From contig CAVRZY010000246.1 of the NCBI GenBank assembly GCA_963725415.1, positions 5,871 to 69,870 on the forward strand: DNA of 64,000 nucleotides, in the 5' to 3' direction. The notes beneath the pieces are model-generated. The model worked only from the letters and a program-made list of their open reading frames with translations. It had not been told where the DNA came from and ran no database searches. The DNA comes from CAVRZY01 sp963725415 (GTDB lineage: Bacteria; Acidobacteriota; Terriglobia; Bryobacterales; Bryobacteraceae). The translations under genes were made by a program, and so were the position numbers. Of the stretch, positions 16,718-24,639 are shown piece by piece (positions within the stretch are counted from its first letter, which is position 1; each line of letters begins with the position of its first letter).

Positions 16718-17641
16718 CTAGCGCGTCCCCCCGGCCAGGGCTTCCAGGAAGACGCGTTCCACCGGCCAGCGCCCCAGAACACGACGATCCTGCTGGGTGA
16801 AAACACCGCCGGTCAGCAGGCCGCTCAAGTCCCGGGGGTTGAGCTGGCGGTTCTCGCGGGCGATCGACTCACGGAGAACAGAAGTGGCCTTCTCGAGCTG
16901 GCTGGCCAGAACCGCAGCATCCTGAGGAGAACGGCAGGCGACATCAAGCAGCAGTTCCATCCGATACCCTTGGGGGCCGAGCGAGAGCACGATCTGGTCC
17001 GCCCCTTCGAGCACGCCGGCAAACAGGCGGGCGCCGGGAGGCAGGGTGTCGGCCTTCTTCAAAACGCTGGCAGGAATGAACGACCACACCGGCTGGTTCG
17101 GAATAGCCGGCTGCATTCGGTCGGGTTTGCGAGCGGACAGCAGGCTGGCTGCCCAGCTATCCTTGGCTACAGCCAGAGCCATCAGATTGGGCTCCACGGG
17201 AAAGAAAGAGATCTTGCGCTCCGGCGTGCTGCCGGCCACGCGGCAAAAGGAGTTGTGACACAAGCCTCCCTGGCGGGTGGTGTACTGGTTCAGGCTGCTC
17301 CAGTCAAATCTTCCCCGCAGCATGAAAAAGACGCCGTCGCGGTGAAACGAAACCAGAGCGGAATCCAGGTCCCGCTGGTAGTCGAAGCCGCTCTCACTGA
17401 CGAAGGCCCGATATTCCGGCTCCTGGACCATGTCGGAGCCGGCAAACAGCTCCAGTATGCCGGCTTGACGCAGGGCAGCGAAGTCAATATAGAGGATAAC
17501 GGCGTCCCCGGCGGGCAAGCGGGCCACTAGATCGGCGGTCGAGGTTTTCCGGAACCTCAGATAGGCCACTAAACCGATGATCGAGGCGCAAATCGCCAGC
17601 AGCAGGACCAACACTACCCAGGGCGGGAATCGGAGTCTCAC
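16718..17641 (-). CDS. Membrane-anchored protein of unknown function (DUF3352-like)
   Basis: A 307-residue protein with one N-terminal transmembrane helix (PPWVVLVLLLAICASIIGLV) and a periplasmic domain. Passages such as LVARLPAGDAVILYIDFAALRQ and ARLFAGVLEGADQIVLSL resemble DUF3352-type proteins, which contain repeated alpha/beta units. No catalytic motif is visible. It sits 10 bases after DAHP synthase and adjoins the PfkB kinase, so all three are probably one transcript. I do not know how the function links to aromatic biosynthesis. Confidence 0.65.
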   Translation of the reverse strand: MRLRFPPWVVLVLLLAICASIIGLVAYLRFRKTSTADLVARLPAGDAVILYIDFAALRQAGILELFAGSDMVQEPEYRAFVSESGFDYQRDLDSALVSFHRDGVFFMLRGRFDWSSLNQYTTRQGGLCHNSFCRVAGSTPERKISFFPVEPNLMALAVAKDSWAASLLSARKPDRMQPAIPNQPVWSFIPASVLKKADTLPPGARLFAGVLEGADQIVLSLGPQGYRMELLLDVACRSPQDAAVLASQLEKATSVLRESIARENRQLNPRDLSGLLTGGVFTQQDRRVLGRWPVERVFLEALAGGTR

Positions 17642-17651
17642 ATTTATGAGC

Positions 17652-18691
17652 TTACACCGGCACGGCGGTCTGGGCGGCGCGGGCCTGCCTCCACAGCTCG
17701 ATATAGGGCTTGAGGTCGCGCATCATGTTCTGGAACTGCGGAATGGTGAGCGACTGGGCGCCATCGCTGATGGCTTTCTCGGGGCAGGGATGGACTTCCA
17801 CCAGCAGCCCGTCGGCGCCGATGGCCACCGCGGCCCGGCACACGGATGGCACCAGGCTGCTCTTGCCGGTGGCGTGGCTGGGGTCCACGATGACCGGCAG
17901 GTGCGTCAGCTCGTTCAGGACCGCCACCACGGTGATGTCACAGGTGTTGCGCGTGGCGGTTTCAAAAGTGCGAATTCCCCGCTCGCACAGGATCACGTTG
18001 GGATTGCCGTGGGCCACCATATATTCGGCGGACATCAGCAACTCCTTGACGGTCGAGCTCATGCCGCGCTTGAGCAACACGGGTTGCGGGCAGCGGCCGA
18101 CGGCTTTCAGCAGCGCGAAATTCTGCATGTTGCGCGCGCCGATCTGGAGGACGTTGGCGTACTCGGAGACCAACTCGACGTCGCTGTCGCTGATGACCTC
18201 GGTGATGATGTCCAGGCCGGTGGCCTCTGAGCCTTGCGGAGCAGCTTGAGGCCTTCGAGTTCCAGGCCCTGGAAGTCGTAGGGCGAGGTGCGGGGCTTGA
18301 AAGCGCCGCCCCGGAGCATGCGGGCTCCGGCCCGGGCAACCGCTTGGGCGGTTTCCATGATCTGCTGCTCGCTCTCAATCGAGCACGGGCCGGCCATGAC
18401 CACGAACTCCCCGCCGCCGATCTCGGTCCCGTTCACGCGAATCAGGCTGCGCGCAGGCTGGAACTCCTTGCTGACAAACTTGTAGGGGGCCGAGATTCGC
18501 ACCGCGTTGTCCACGCCCGGCATGGCCTGGAGCGATTCCAGGCAGGCGGTGACATCCCCGGTCCCTACAACGCCGATCACTACCCGCTCCTCGCCCTGGA
18601 TGGTGTGCACCTTGTAGCCGGACTCCTCGATCCGCCGGCACACGTTGTCAACCTCTTCCTTGGTGGCATGGAGTCTCATCGAGATGATCAT
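17652..18691 (-). CDS. aroF: DAHP synthase (class I-beta) with one apparent frameshift
   Basis: First enzyme of the shikimate pathway (PEP plus erythrose-4-phosphate). The start at 18691 follows GGGAGGGACCACC. Residues 1-70 form a ferredoxin-like/ACT-type regulatory domain (HATKEEVDNVCRRIEESGYKV), as in the Thermotoga-type enzyme, which is feedback-inhibited by Tyr and Phe. The barrel has MAGPCSIESEQQ, GAFKPRTSPYDFQGL, then after the break NVLQIGARNMQNFALL, PVLLKRGMSST and VDPSHATGK. The frame changes near 18230 (LLRKAQ... to ...LVSEYANV), where one missing base would restore a normal ~345-residue protein; a consensus error is likely, but decay cannot be excluded. It is preceded by the aromatic leader/attenuator. 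Confidence 0.88.
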
Positions 18692-18728
18692 GGTGGTCCC
18701 TCCCGCGAATGGTCGCCATAAAATAAAA

Positions 18729-18750
18729 AACCCACTCTTCCGAGTGGGTT
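18729..18750 (-). terminator. Rho-independent terminator (attenuator)
   Basis: A 9-bp perfect stem AACCCACTC/GAGTGGGTT with GGAA tetraloop, followed on the minus strand by TTTTATTT and more T-rich sequence. It ends about 30 bases before the DAHP synthase start codon, so it would stop transcription before the gene. It competes with the antiterminator described for the leader. Confidence 0.85.
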
Positions 18751-18792
18751 GGTCTGTTCCGATTTTGGGTTAGCCTCTAAACCAACGCCACT

Positions 18793-18855
18793 CTATCCGG
18801 AGCGGGTAAAGCACCAGAATCGGTACCAAAAGGAGTTAGCGCTGGTGGGAAGCAT
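18793..18855 (-). CDS. Aromatic leader peptide (20 residues)
   Basis: An ATG at 18855 opens a 20-codon frame ending with TAG at 18795-18793. The sequence includes SFWYRFWCF: within eight consecutive residues (FWYRFWCF) there are three Phe, two Trp and one Tyr, all end products of the pathway controlled downstream. The frame also continues upstream, but the promoter at 18894-18866 puts the start of transcription at about 18860, making ATG 18855 the first usable start. The stop codon touches the antiterminator arm. Not all such leaders are conserved by composition alone, but here composition, position and RNA pairing agree. Confidence 0.82.
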   Translation of the reverse strand: MLPTSANSFWYRFWCFTRSG

Positions 18856-18950
18856 CGAAACTGTCAGTATACCTGGGAAGCCCGCGAGAAGCAAGAAGGT
18901 TTTGCGGCTTGCCATCCCCCAGTTTCGCGCCCACCAGCTCTGCCATTCGC

Positions 18951-19014
18951 GTAATTCGGGGACTGGCTCGAATTTCGCCGCTTTTGCGAAATTCGTTGCC
19001 TGTACCCGAATTAC
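18951..19014 (+). repeat. 64-bp palindromic repeat, copy B
   Basis: GTAATTCGGGGACTGG... ending CCTGTACCCGAATTAC, with inner stem CGAATTTCGC/GCGAAATTCG. It is nearly identical to the reverse complement of 4024-4087. A relative with a different inner stem lies at 30744-30799. It lies just upstream of the promoter of the DAHP synthase leader. Confidence 0.85.
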
Positions 19015-19093
19015 CGTCCCCGCATTGATCCCGCCGAAGAAACTGGGGGAGGGCAAGCGTTTTGCGGGTGGGGTGGGCCAGTTTTTTTCCGGC

Positions 19094-19117
19094 TGGGCAG
19101 GTCGGGGACCTGCCCCA
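19094..19117. repeat. Short palindrome GGGCAGGTC-GACCTGCCC
   Basis: A perfect 9-bp stem with a GGG loop. The same stem with a CCC loop lies at 48603-48623, inside a coding sequence. It resembles REP-type hairpins. The stretch 18896-19213 has this, the 64-bp repeat and no gene. Confidence 0.75.
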
Positions 19118-19213
19118 CGAGGAGTGCAGAAACTCCATTAAGGGGCCAGAGGCTTGTGTCTAGAATGGCGGCTGTTTGGTTCGTTGCATTGCCGGAACAG
19201 GGATAATTCGTTT

Positions 19214-20333
19214 ATGCGATGGAAAGTCATCGTTACGGTTTGGTGTGCCCTGGCCGGCCCGGTTGGCGCTGGGGAGGATACCGTAGGATTCGACACTCAA
19301 GCGGCGGAGCGATTTGCGAAGCTGGCGCTGGAGTGCGTGGGGCGGGAGTACCCCAACAAGATCGCACACGTTCTGAACTCAGACCAGGACGTCCAGCCGC
19401 CCCGGCAACTGACCCCGGCGTTCTGTGGGTGCTACGATTGGCACTCCTCGGTGCACGGGCACTGGTTGCTGGCCCGCCTGGCGCGGACTTTTCCTCAGGC
19501 CCCGTCGGCAGCGCACGCCAGGGAAGCGCTGGCGAGGAGCCTTACCGCCGTCAACATGGCGGCAGAGGTGAGTTATTTGGAGGGAGCAGGACGCGCGAGC
19601 TTCGAGCGCCCGTACGGGCTGGCGTGGCTATTGCAGCTCGGCGCGGAGCTGCGCGAGTGGGATGCGCCAGGAGCCAGGCAGTGGTCGGCGACGCTGGAAC
19701 CACTCGAGAGAGCGGCCGCGCGCCGGCTGAAGGAGTGGCTGCCAAAGCTGTCGCACCCGGTCCGCGCGGGCGAACACACCCAGACCGCGTTTTCATTGGG
19801 ACTGATGCTGGACTGGGGGCGCGGCATTGGGGATGGGGAATTCCAGGCGCTGGTGGAGTCGAAGATCCGTGCTTTCTATCTGGGGGATCGCGGCTGCCCG
19901 CTGCACTATCGAGCCCTCCGGCGAAGACTTCCTCTCGCCCTGTCTGGCGGAGGCGGACGCGGTGCGCCGGATTCTGGGGCCCGCGGAATTCGCGGCCTGG
20001 CTGAACCGATTTCTTCCGGGTATCCCGCGCAACGGTTCCGGAAAGTGGCTGACTCCTGCGGTCGCCAGTGACCCAAGCGATCCCCGGCTGGCGCACCTGG
20101 ATGGTCTCAACCTGAGCCGCGCCTGGATGCTGGAAGGAATTGCCTCCGCGCTGCCTGGCAAGGACCCGCGGCGGAAGTCGCTGGCTGCCGCGGCCGCCGC
20201 GCACCGCCAGTCGGGGCTGGCCTCGGTGACGGGCCGGCATTACGAGGGGGGCCACTGGCTGGGCAGCTTTGCGGTGTATCTGGTTACCCAGCGCGGGCTA
20301 GGCGGGGCGGGCCGCGCCAAGCCCGGCTTCTGA
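19214..20333 (+). CDS. Secreted DUF2891 protein, one apparent frameshift
   Basis: ATG 19214 opens a signal peptide (MRWKVIVTVWCALAGPVGAG). The next ~210 residues have FCGCYDWHSSVHGHWLLARL and GLAWLLQLGAELREW, typical of DUF2891, an alpha/alpha-toroid-like family of unknown activity. At about 19905 the frame changes: CPLHY joins EPSGEDFLSPCLAEADAVRRI in another frame, a known DUF2891 motif, so one indel separates the two halves. The second half runs to GGHWLGSFAVYLVTQRGL. The full protein would be about 370 residues. Confidence 0.75.
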
Positions 20334-20360
20334 TATAGAATGCTCCGAGGAGTATTTACG

Positions 20361-20969
20361 ATGAACAGATCTCGAACTCTGCGTCGTCGCAAGTTCCTTC
20401 AGGTCGCCGCCACGGCTGCGGCTTCCGGGGCGGCAGTCTCCTGCGGCGGTCGAAAGAGTCCCTGGCGCTTCTTCACCATCGAGGAAGCGGGCATCCTCAC
20501 GGCGCTGTGCGAGCGCATCATCCCGACCGATCAGGAGCCCGGCGCCGCCTGGGCCGGCGTAGTCAACTTCATTGACCGGCACCTGACAGGGCACTACAAG
20601 CGCTTCCAGGAGACCTACCGGCAGGGCCTGGCCTGCGTGGAGCAGACCAGCCAGGCGCTGTTCGGCAAAAGGTTTCTCGAGCTCGGCGGGGAGCAGCAAA
20701 CCGAGATCCTGAGGGTCCTGGAGAGCGATCAGGCGCCGCGCGAGATCTGGATGCAGGTTCCGGCAAAGCAGTTTTTCGATTTGGTGGTGGCCCACACGAT
20801 GCAGGGCTACTACGGCGATCCGCGGCACGGCGGCAACCGGGATGCGGTCAGTTGGAAGGTGATCGGCGTGCCGCTGGTGCCCATTCGAGGACGCGATCAG
20901 TACGATCTATCCAAGCCCGGACTGCCCGATCAATTCTTGCGGAGGGAGAAGTGGGCGCGAAACATGTAA
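20361..20969 (+). CDS. Gluconate 2-dehydrogenase subunit 3-like protein, Tat signal
   Basis: About 202 residues. The N-terminus MNRSRTLRRRKFLQVAATAAASGAA is a Tat signal with RRRKF. The body (FTIEEAGILTALCERIIPTDQEPGA... HLTGHYKRFQETYRQGLA) is the small-subunit family of membrane sugar dehydrogenases. Its partner carries no signal of its own and would be exported with this subunit by hitch-hiking, as known for this family. I used ATG 20361 because GAGGAG lies upstream. It overlaps the GMC gene start by 19 bases. Confidence 0.88.
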   Translation: MNRSRTLRRRKFLQVAATAAASGAAVSCGGRKSPWRFFTIEEAGILTALCERIIPTDQEPGAAWAGVVNFIDRHLTGHYKRFQETYRQGLACVEQTSQALFGKRFLELGGEQQTEILRVLESDQAPREIWMQVPAKQFFDLVVAHTMQGYYGDPRHGGNRDAVSWKVIGVPLVPIRGRDQYDLSKPGLPDQFLRREKWARNM

Positions 20970-22597
20970 ACGCGGTGGTGGTCGGAGCAGGCGCGGCGGG
21001 CGGCATCGTGGCCAAGGAGCTGGCCGAAGCCGGGCTGAGCGTGGCGCTGCTAGAGCGCGGGAAATGGCTCACCGCATTCGATTGCCGGAAAGACGACCTG
21101 CGCAACCAGCGTACTACGGTGCTGGGCAACGGCTTCGGACCCGATGACGAGCGGCATCCGCGGGTGGTGGCAGACGGCAACGGGCAGGAGCGGATCGTAC
21201 GCGCCAGCGAAAGCGGCTACCAGAACAACGCGGCCTGCGTGGGTGGCGGCACCCTCACTTACGGAGCCATGGCGTGGCGCTACATGGAAAAAGATTTCCG
21301 CATGCGCTCGACTTACGGCGCGCCGGAGGGCAGCACCCTGGAGGACTGGCCCATCGGCTATGACGACCTGGAGCCTTACTACGAAAAAGCGGAGTGGGAG
21401 ATCGGGGTCTCGGGGGACGTCTCCGGCGATCCGTTCCATGCGCCGCGCAAGAAGCCGCTGCCCATGCCTCCCCTGCCGCCCAACAAGGAATACCAGGTTC
21501 TGCACCCGGCGGCGAAGCGTCTCGGTCTGCACCCCTTTGACATTCCCATGCTGCGCAACAGCGTGCCCTACAGCGGAAGGCCGGCCTGCATGAGATGCCG
21601 CTGGTGCGTAGGATTCGCCTGCGAGGTGGACGCCAAGTGCGGGACGCACAACACGGTGATTCCCAAAGCGCTGGCCACCAAGAACTGCGAGCTGCGCACG
21701 GAGTGCGTGGCCAAAGAGATCCTCACCGACTCGCGCGGGCGCGTCACGGGCGTGGCCTATTTCGACCCCAACGACAGGCTCCAGGAGCAGAGCGCAGACC
21801 TGGTGGTAGTTTCCTGCTGCGCCATTGAATCGGCGCGCCTGCTGCTGAACTCGAAGAGCAAGCTTCACCCCAACGGCCTGGGCAACCGCTACGACTGGGT
21901 AGGCCGCAACCTGCAAGGACACACTTACCCCGGGGCCTTCGGCCTGTTCAATCTCGAGGTGTACGACGACGTGGGGCCGGGGGCCGGCATTGCGATCTGC
22001 GACTATAACCATGGCAACCCAGGCTTGAGAGGCGGGGCCGTGCTGGCCAACGAGTTCATCCGCCTGCCCTACCAGTTCGTGGGGCAGGTCCCGCCCAGCG
22101 TGCCACGCTGGGGCTCGGCGCACAAAGACTTCATGCGCAAGGCCTACAAGCGCAGCATCGGCGTCAAAGGCCCGGTACAGGAGATGCCGGTCTTCGACGC
22201 CAGGGTGCAGGTGGACCCGCGGGTGAAGGATCACTGGGGCATCCCGGTAGCCCGCCTGTCCGGACGAAAACACCCGCACACCATCGAAGTGGCGGCTTTC
22301 ATCGCCTCCAAAGCCGCGGTCTGGCTGAAGGAAGCGGGGGCCACCTTCATCTGGAAGAACGTGCCGGGCCCGAGTCTCAGCGGGGGCCAGCACCAGGCCG
22401 GGACCTGCCGCATGGGCAACGACCCGAAAACCTCGGTGGTGGACAAGTACTGCCGGGTGCACGACCTGGACAACCTCTACGTGGTGGACGGCAGCGTGCA
22501 CGTCACCAACGGCGGCTTTAACCCGGTGCTGACTATTATGGCCATCGCCTACTGTGCGTCCGAGCAGATTGTGCGTTCAGGGAAAGGGCGGGGATGA
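20951..22597 (+). CDS. GMC-family FAD oxidoreductase (large subunit)
   Basis: A 548-residue protein starting from GTG 20951 (GGAGGGAGAA just upstream). The FAD-binding motif is VVVGAGAAGGIVAKELAEAG at residues ~6-25. The C-terminal GMC region has GQHQAGTCRMGNDP (catalytic His region) and VDGSVHVTNGGFNPVLTIMA. It also has a Cys-rich stretch CMRCRWCVGFACEVDAKCG, typical of the gluconate/sugar dehydrogenase branch, where cysteines may bind a cluster or disulfides. It would oxidise a sugar or alcohol in the periplasm and pass electrons to a cytochrome; a nine-heme cytochrome lies ~0.5 kb downstream. Confidence 0.9.
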   Translation: MGAKHVNAVVVGAGAAGGIVAKELAEAGLSVALLERGKWLTAFDCRKDDLRNQRTTVLGNGFGPDDERHPRVVADGNGQERIVRASESGYQNNAACVGGGTLTYGAMAWRYMEKDFRMRSTYGAPEGSTLEDWPIGYDDLEPYYEKAEWEIGVSGDVSGDPFHAPRKKPLPMPPLPPNKEYQVLHPAAKRLGLHPFDIPMLRNSVPYSGRPACMRCRWCVGFACEVDAKCGTHNTVIPKALATKNCELRTECVAKEILTDSRGRVTGVAYFDPNDRLQEQSADLVVVSCCAIESARLLLNSKSKLHPNGLGNRYDWVGRNLQGHTYPGAFGLFNLEVYDDVGPGAGIAICDYNHGNPGLRGGAVLANEFIRLPYQFVGQVPPSVPRWGSAHKDFMRKAYKRSIGVKGPVQEMPVFDARVQVDPRVKDHWGIPVARLSGRKHPHTIEVAAFIASKAAVWLKEAGATFIWKNVPGPSLSGGQHQAGTCRMGNDPKTSVVDKYCRVHDLDNLYVVDGSVHVTNGGFNPVLTIMAIAYCASEQIVRSGKGRG

Positions 22598-23059
22598 TTC
22601 ACCGCAGAGACGCAAAGGACGCAGAGGTAACGCAGAGAACTATCAATGAAATCAGCAAGGAGGTGATCGGCGCGGCAATCGAGGTCCATCGCGCCCTCGG
22701 GCCAGGCTTATTGGAGTCGGCTTACACCGAGTGCTTGTGCCGAGAACTGTCCCTGCGCCGGATCCCATTCCTACGCGAGGTGCCATTGCCTGTCGAGTAC
22801 AAGGGAGTCCGGCTCGAAGTGTGCCTACCGTCTCGACCTGCTGGTTGACGACATGGTCGTCGTGGAAGTCAAATCCGTGGAGGGCATCCTTCCCATTCAC
22901 GAAGCGCAACTGCTGACCTATCTGAAGTTGGGCGGATGGAAACTCGGCCTGTTGATCAACTTCAATGTACCCTTGCTAAAGCAAGGGATTCGCAGGCGAG
23001 TCTGGCATTTCAAAGAGGATCTCTGTGCCGCCTCTGGGGTCTCTGCGGCTCTGCGGTGA
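22594..23059 (+). CDS. GxxExxY protein, one apparent frameshift, inside an inverted-repeat element
   Basis: The first frame reads HRRDAKDAEVTQRTINEISK, then VIGAAIEVHRALGPGLLESAY, containing the G-x-x-E-x-x-Y signature. At about 22820 it shifts (VRLEV...) and continues in another frame as YRLDLLVDDMVVVEVKS then VEGILPIHEAQLLTYLKLGG. These carry the D and E-x-K residues of a PD-(D/E)xK nuclease-like core. One extra base near GAAGTGTGCC would explain the break. The first residues of the protein are simply the translated left repeat (HRRDAKDAE), as seen in many annotated members. The function is unknown; a nuclease fold is inferred for the family. Confidence 0.8.
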
Positions 23060-23060
23060 A
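22598..23060. mobile_element. Inverted-repeat element carrying GxxExxY
   Basis: The ends TTCACCGCAGAGACGCAAAG (left) and CTCTGCGGCTCTGCGGTGAA (right) are near inverted repeats. The same ends frame the 99-bp segment at 13514-13612, which has no gene. The element lies between the GMC oxidoreductase and a cytochrome, separating genes that might act together. Confidence 0.75.
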
Positions 23061-23078
23061 CAGAAAGCTGAAGCAACG

Positions 23079-24155
23079 ATGAAGCTACCGAAATCACGAT
23101 TGGCCATCGCGGCCACGGTGGTGGTGGTTCTGCTGTTGGCGGTGCCGGCGGCCAGCCTCTACTACGAAAGCACGGGGGGAGGGTCCTGCGCGAGCTGCCA
23201 TGAGATTGTCAAGGCGTATGACTCGTGGCGGGTGTCCACGCACCGGGGAGTGAATTGCGCGCGCTGTCATGGAGACGCGCTGAGCGTGGACCCGGATTTC
23301 CATCTGGGCAACGTGCGCCGGCTGGTGACACACCTTCGCGGCAAGGCGTCCGAGGAAATCCGGATCCGCAACCTGGATCTGGAGCAGGTGGTGGAGCGCT
23401 GCAAGAAGTGCCACGAACAGGAATTCGCGGATTGGCGAGCCGGCCCCCACGGCATCACCTACGCCAACATCTTCCTGGACAAGAAACACAACGTGCAGCG
23501 GCTTCTGATGGACGACTGCCTGCGCTGCCACGGGATGCACTTCGAGGGGAACATCCAGGAGCTGGTCACGCCGATTGACACGACTGGCCCGTGGCGGCTG
23601 AAGGTTCCGGAGCTGGCGAACCGTCCCGCCATCCCCTGCCTGAGCTGTCACCAAATGCACCGGGAGGGGCAGCCGCTGGGCCGGCGCACCGCCTCCAAAA
23701 GCCCCATCCCCGGGCCCAGCCAGGAGTTTTACCGGCCGTCGCTGGCTTTGTTCGAACGTCGGGAGCTCATACCGGTATCCGTGAAGCTGCTGAGTCTGCC
23801 CGAGATGCGCGAGGGCGAGCGGAAGGCCAGGATCAGCCCGGATAGTCGGCAGGCGCTGTGCTACCAGTGTCACGCGCCGCTGGCGAACGCACAGGTTGGC
23901 TCGGGTGACGACCGCACCGCCATCGGGGTCCACGAAGGGATCAGTTGCCTGGCCTGTCACCTCAAGCATGGCCAGCAGACTCGCGCTTCCTGCGCTTACT
24001 GCCACCCGCGCCTGTCCAATTGCGGGCTGGACGTGGAGAAGATGGACACCAGCTTCCTGTCGCTGAAGAGCCGCCACAACATTCATTTCGTGAAATGTAT
24101 CGACTGCCATCCCAAGGGCGTGCCGCCGAAACGGAAGACGCGCCAGGCGGATTAG
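23079..24155 (+). CDS. Membrane-anchored nine-heme c-type cytochrome
   Basis: A 358-residue protein with one N-terminal transmembrane helix (LAIAATVVVVLLLAVPAASL). I count nine CxxCH motifs: CASCH, CARCH, CKKCH, CLRCH, CLSCH, CYQCH, CLACH, CAYCH and CIDCH. The first part resembles NapC/NrfH-like quinol cytochromes in anchor plus CxxCH layout, and the rest is an electron-wire-like periplasmic domain. It would carry electrons between quinol, periplasmic dehydrogenases or an extracellular acceptor. The start chosen avoids the repeat remnant upstream. No reductase module is fused. Confidence 0.9.
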   Translation: MKLPKSRLAIAATVVVVLLLAVPAASLYYESTGGGSCASCHEIVKAYDSWRVSTHRGVNCARCHGDALSVDPDFHLGNVRRLVTHLRGKASEEIRIRNLDLEQVVERCKKCHEQEFADWRAGPHGITYANIFLDKKHNVQRLLMDDCLRCHGMHFEGNIQELVTPIDTTGPWRLKVPELANRPAIPCLSCHQMHREGQPLGRRTASKSPIPGPSQEFYRPSLALFERRELIPVSVKLLSLPEMREGERKARISPDSRQALCYQCHAPLANAQVGSGDDRTAIGVHEGISCLACHLKHGQQTRASCAYCHPRLSNCGLDVEKMDTSFLSLKSRHNIHFVKCIDCHPKGVPPKRKTRQAD

Positions 24156-24170
24156 GCGGAACAGGGAGAC

Positions 24171-24575
24171 TTACGCCAGCCCGAAGTGGGCGTGATACTT
24201 GCGGGGCAGCTTGGCGGGCTTCATGTCCCGGCTACAGAAGATGTGCTTGGTCTGGCCGGTGGCCAGCAGGCGGTCTCCCTCCACCCGCCGGATTTCGTAG
24301 CTGAACCGCACCATACGGGGGTTGGCAGCTTCCATCCGGGTCTTCACGATCACCTCGTCATCGAAGCGCGCCGGATGGAGATAGCGGCAGTGCGTCTCGA
24401 CCACCGCCAGCAGCACGCCATCTTCGACCTCCATTACTCTGTAGTCGAAGCCGACTGCCCTGCAATACTCGACCCGGCCGAACTCCATCCAAACCAGGTA
24501 GTGGGAATGATGGGCCACGCCCATTTGATCAGTCTCGGCATAACGGACGCGGAAGCGGGTTTCGTATGGGTGCAT
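24171..24575 (-). CDS. Acyl-CoA thioesterase (YbgC/FadM, hot-dog fold)
   Basis: A 134-residue protein starting MHPYETRFRVRYAETDQMGVAHHSHYLVWM in consecutive pieces, the YbgC/4-hydroxybenzoyl-CoA thioesterase signature, in which the Asp of AETDQMGV is catalytic. The length is typical. It would hydrolyse short acyl-CoA thioesters. It is divergent from the MoaD-MoaE fusion. Confidence 0.88.
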   Translation of the reverse strand: MHPYETRFRVRYAETDQMGVAHHSHYLVWMEFGRVEYCRAVGFDYRVMEVEDGVLLAVVETHCRYLHPARFDDEVIVKTRMEAANPRMVRFSYEIRRVEGDRLLATGQTKHIFCSRDMKPAKLPRKYHAHFGLA

Positions 24576-24639
24576 GGTCGAGAATTATACCCAAGCGCAA
24601 CCCGGTGCCAGCGGATACCGTCTGATAGGATGGCTTTAG

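Larger units (their letters stand above)
18721..18895 (-). promoter_or_regulatory. Attenuator leader of the DAHP synthase operon (promoter, leader peptide, antiterminator, terminator)
   Basis: On the minus strand: -35 TTGCTT (18894-18889), 17-bp spacer, -10 TATACT (18871-18866), and a leader peptide ATG at 18855 that follows almost at once. After the leader stop (18795-18793), GAGTGGCGTTGG (18793-18782) can pair with CCAACCCACTC (18752-18742), with one bulged base, to form an antiterminator. Alternatively AACCCACTC-GGAA-GAGTGGGTT (18750-18729) forms a perfect 9-bp terminator stem followed by a U-rich run. CCGATTCTGG within the control codons (18823-18814) can pair with CCAAAATCGG (18768-18759), one mismatch. 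A ribosome stalled on the control codons leaves the antiterminator arm free; a ribosome at the stop codon covers it. Confidence 0.85.

Noticed and set aside
15698..17530. A 610-codon frame opposite the PfkB and DUF3352-like genes
   Set aside because: It is a shadow of GC-rich codon bias; the opposite strand has clear kinase motifs.
18721..18860. T-box riboswitch
   Set aside because: No T-box consensus (TGGN...) or specifier-loop architecture was recognisable, while a leader peptide with control codons and alternative stems explains the region.
18793..19056. An 87-residue protein ending in the aromatic leader sequence
   Set aside because: Its upstream part translates the 64-bp palindromic repeat and lies before the probable promoter; only the last 20 codons are likely to be made.
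21050..22501. A 483-codon frame opposite the GMC oxidoreductase
   Set aside because: It mirrors a gene with FAD and GMC signatures and has no family pattern of its own.
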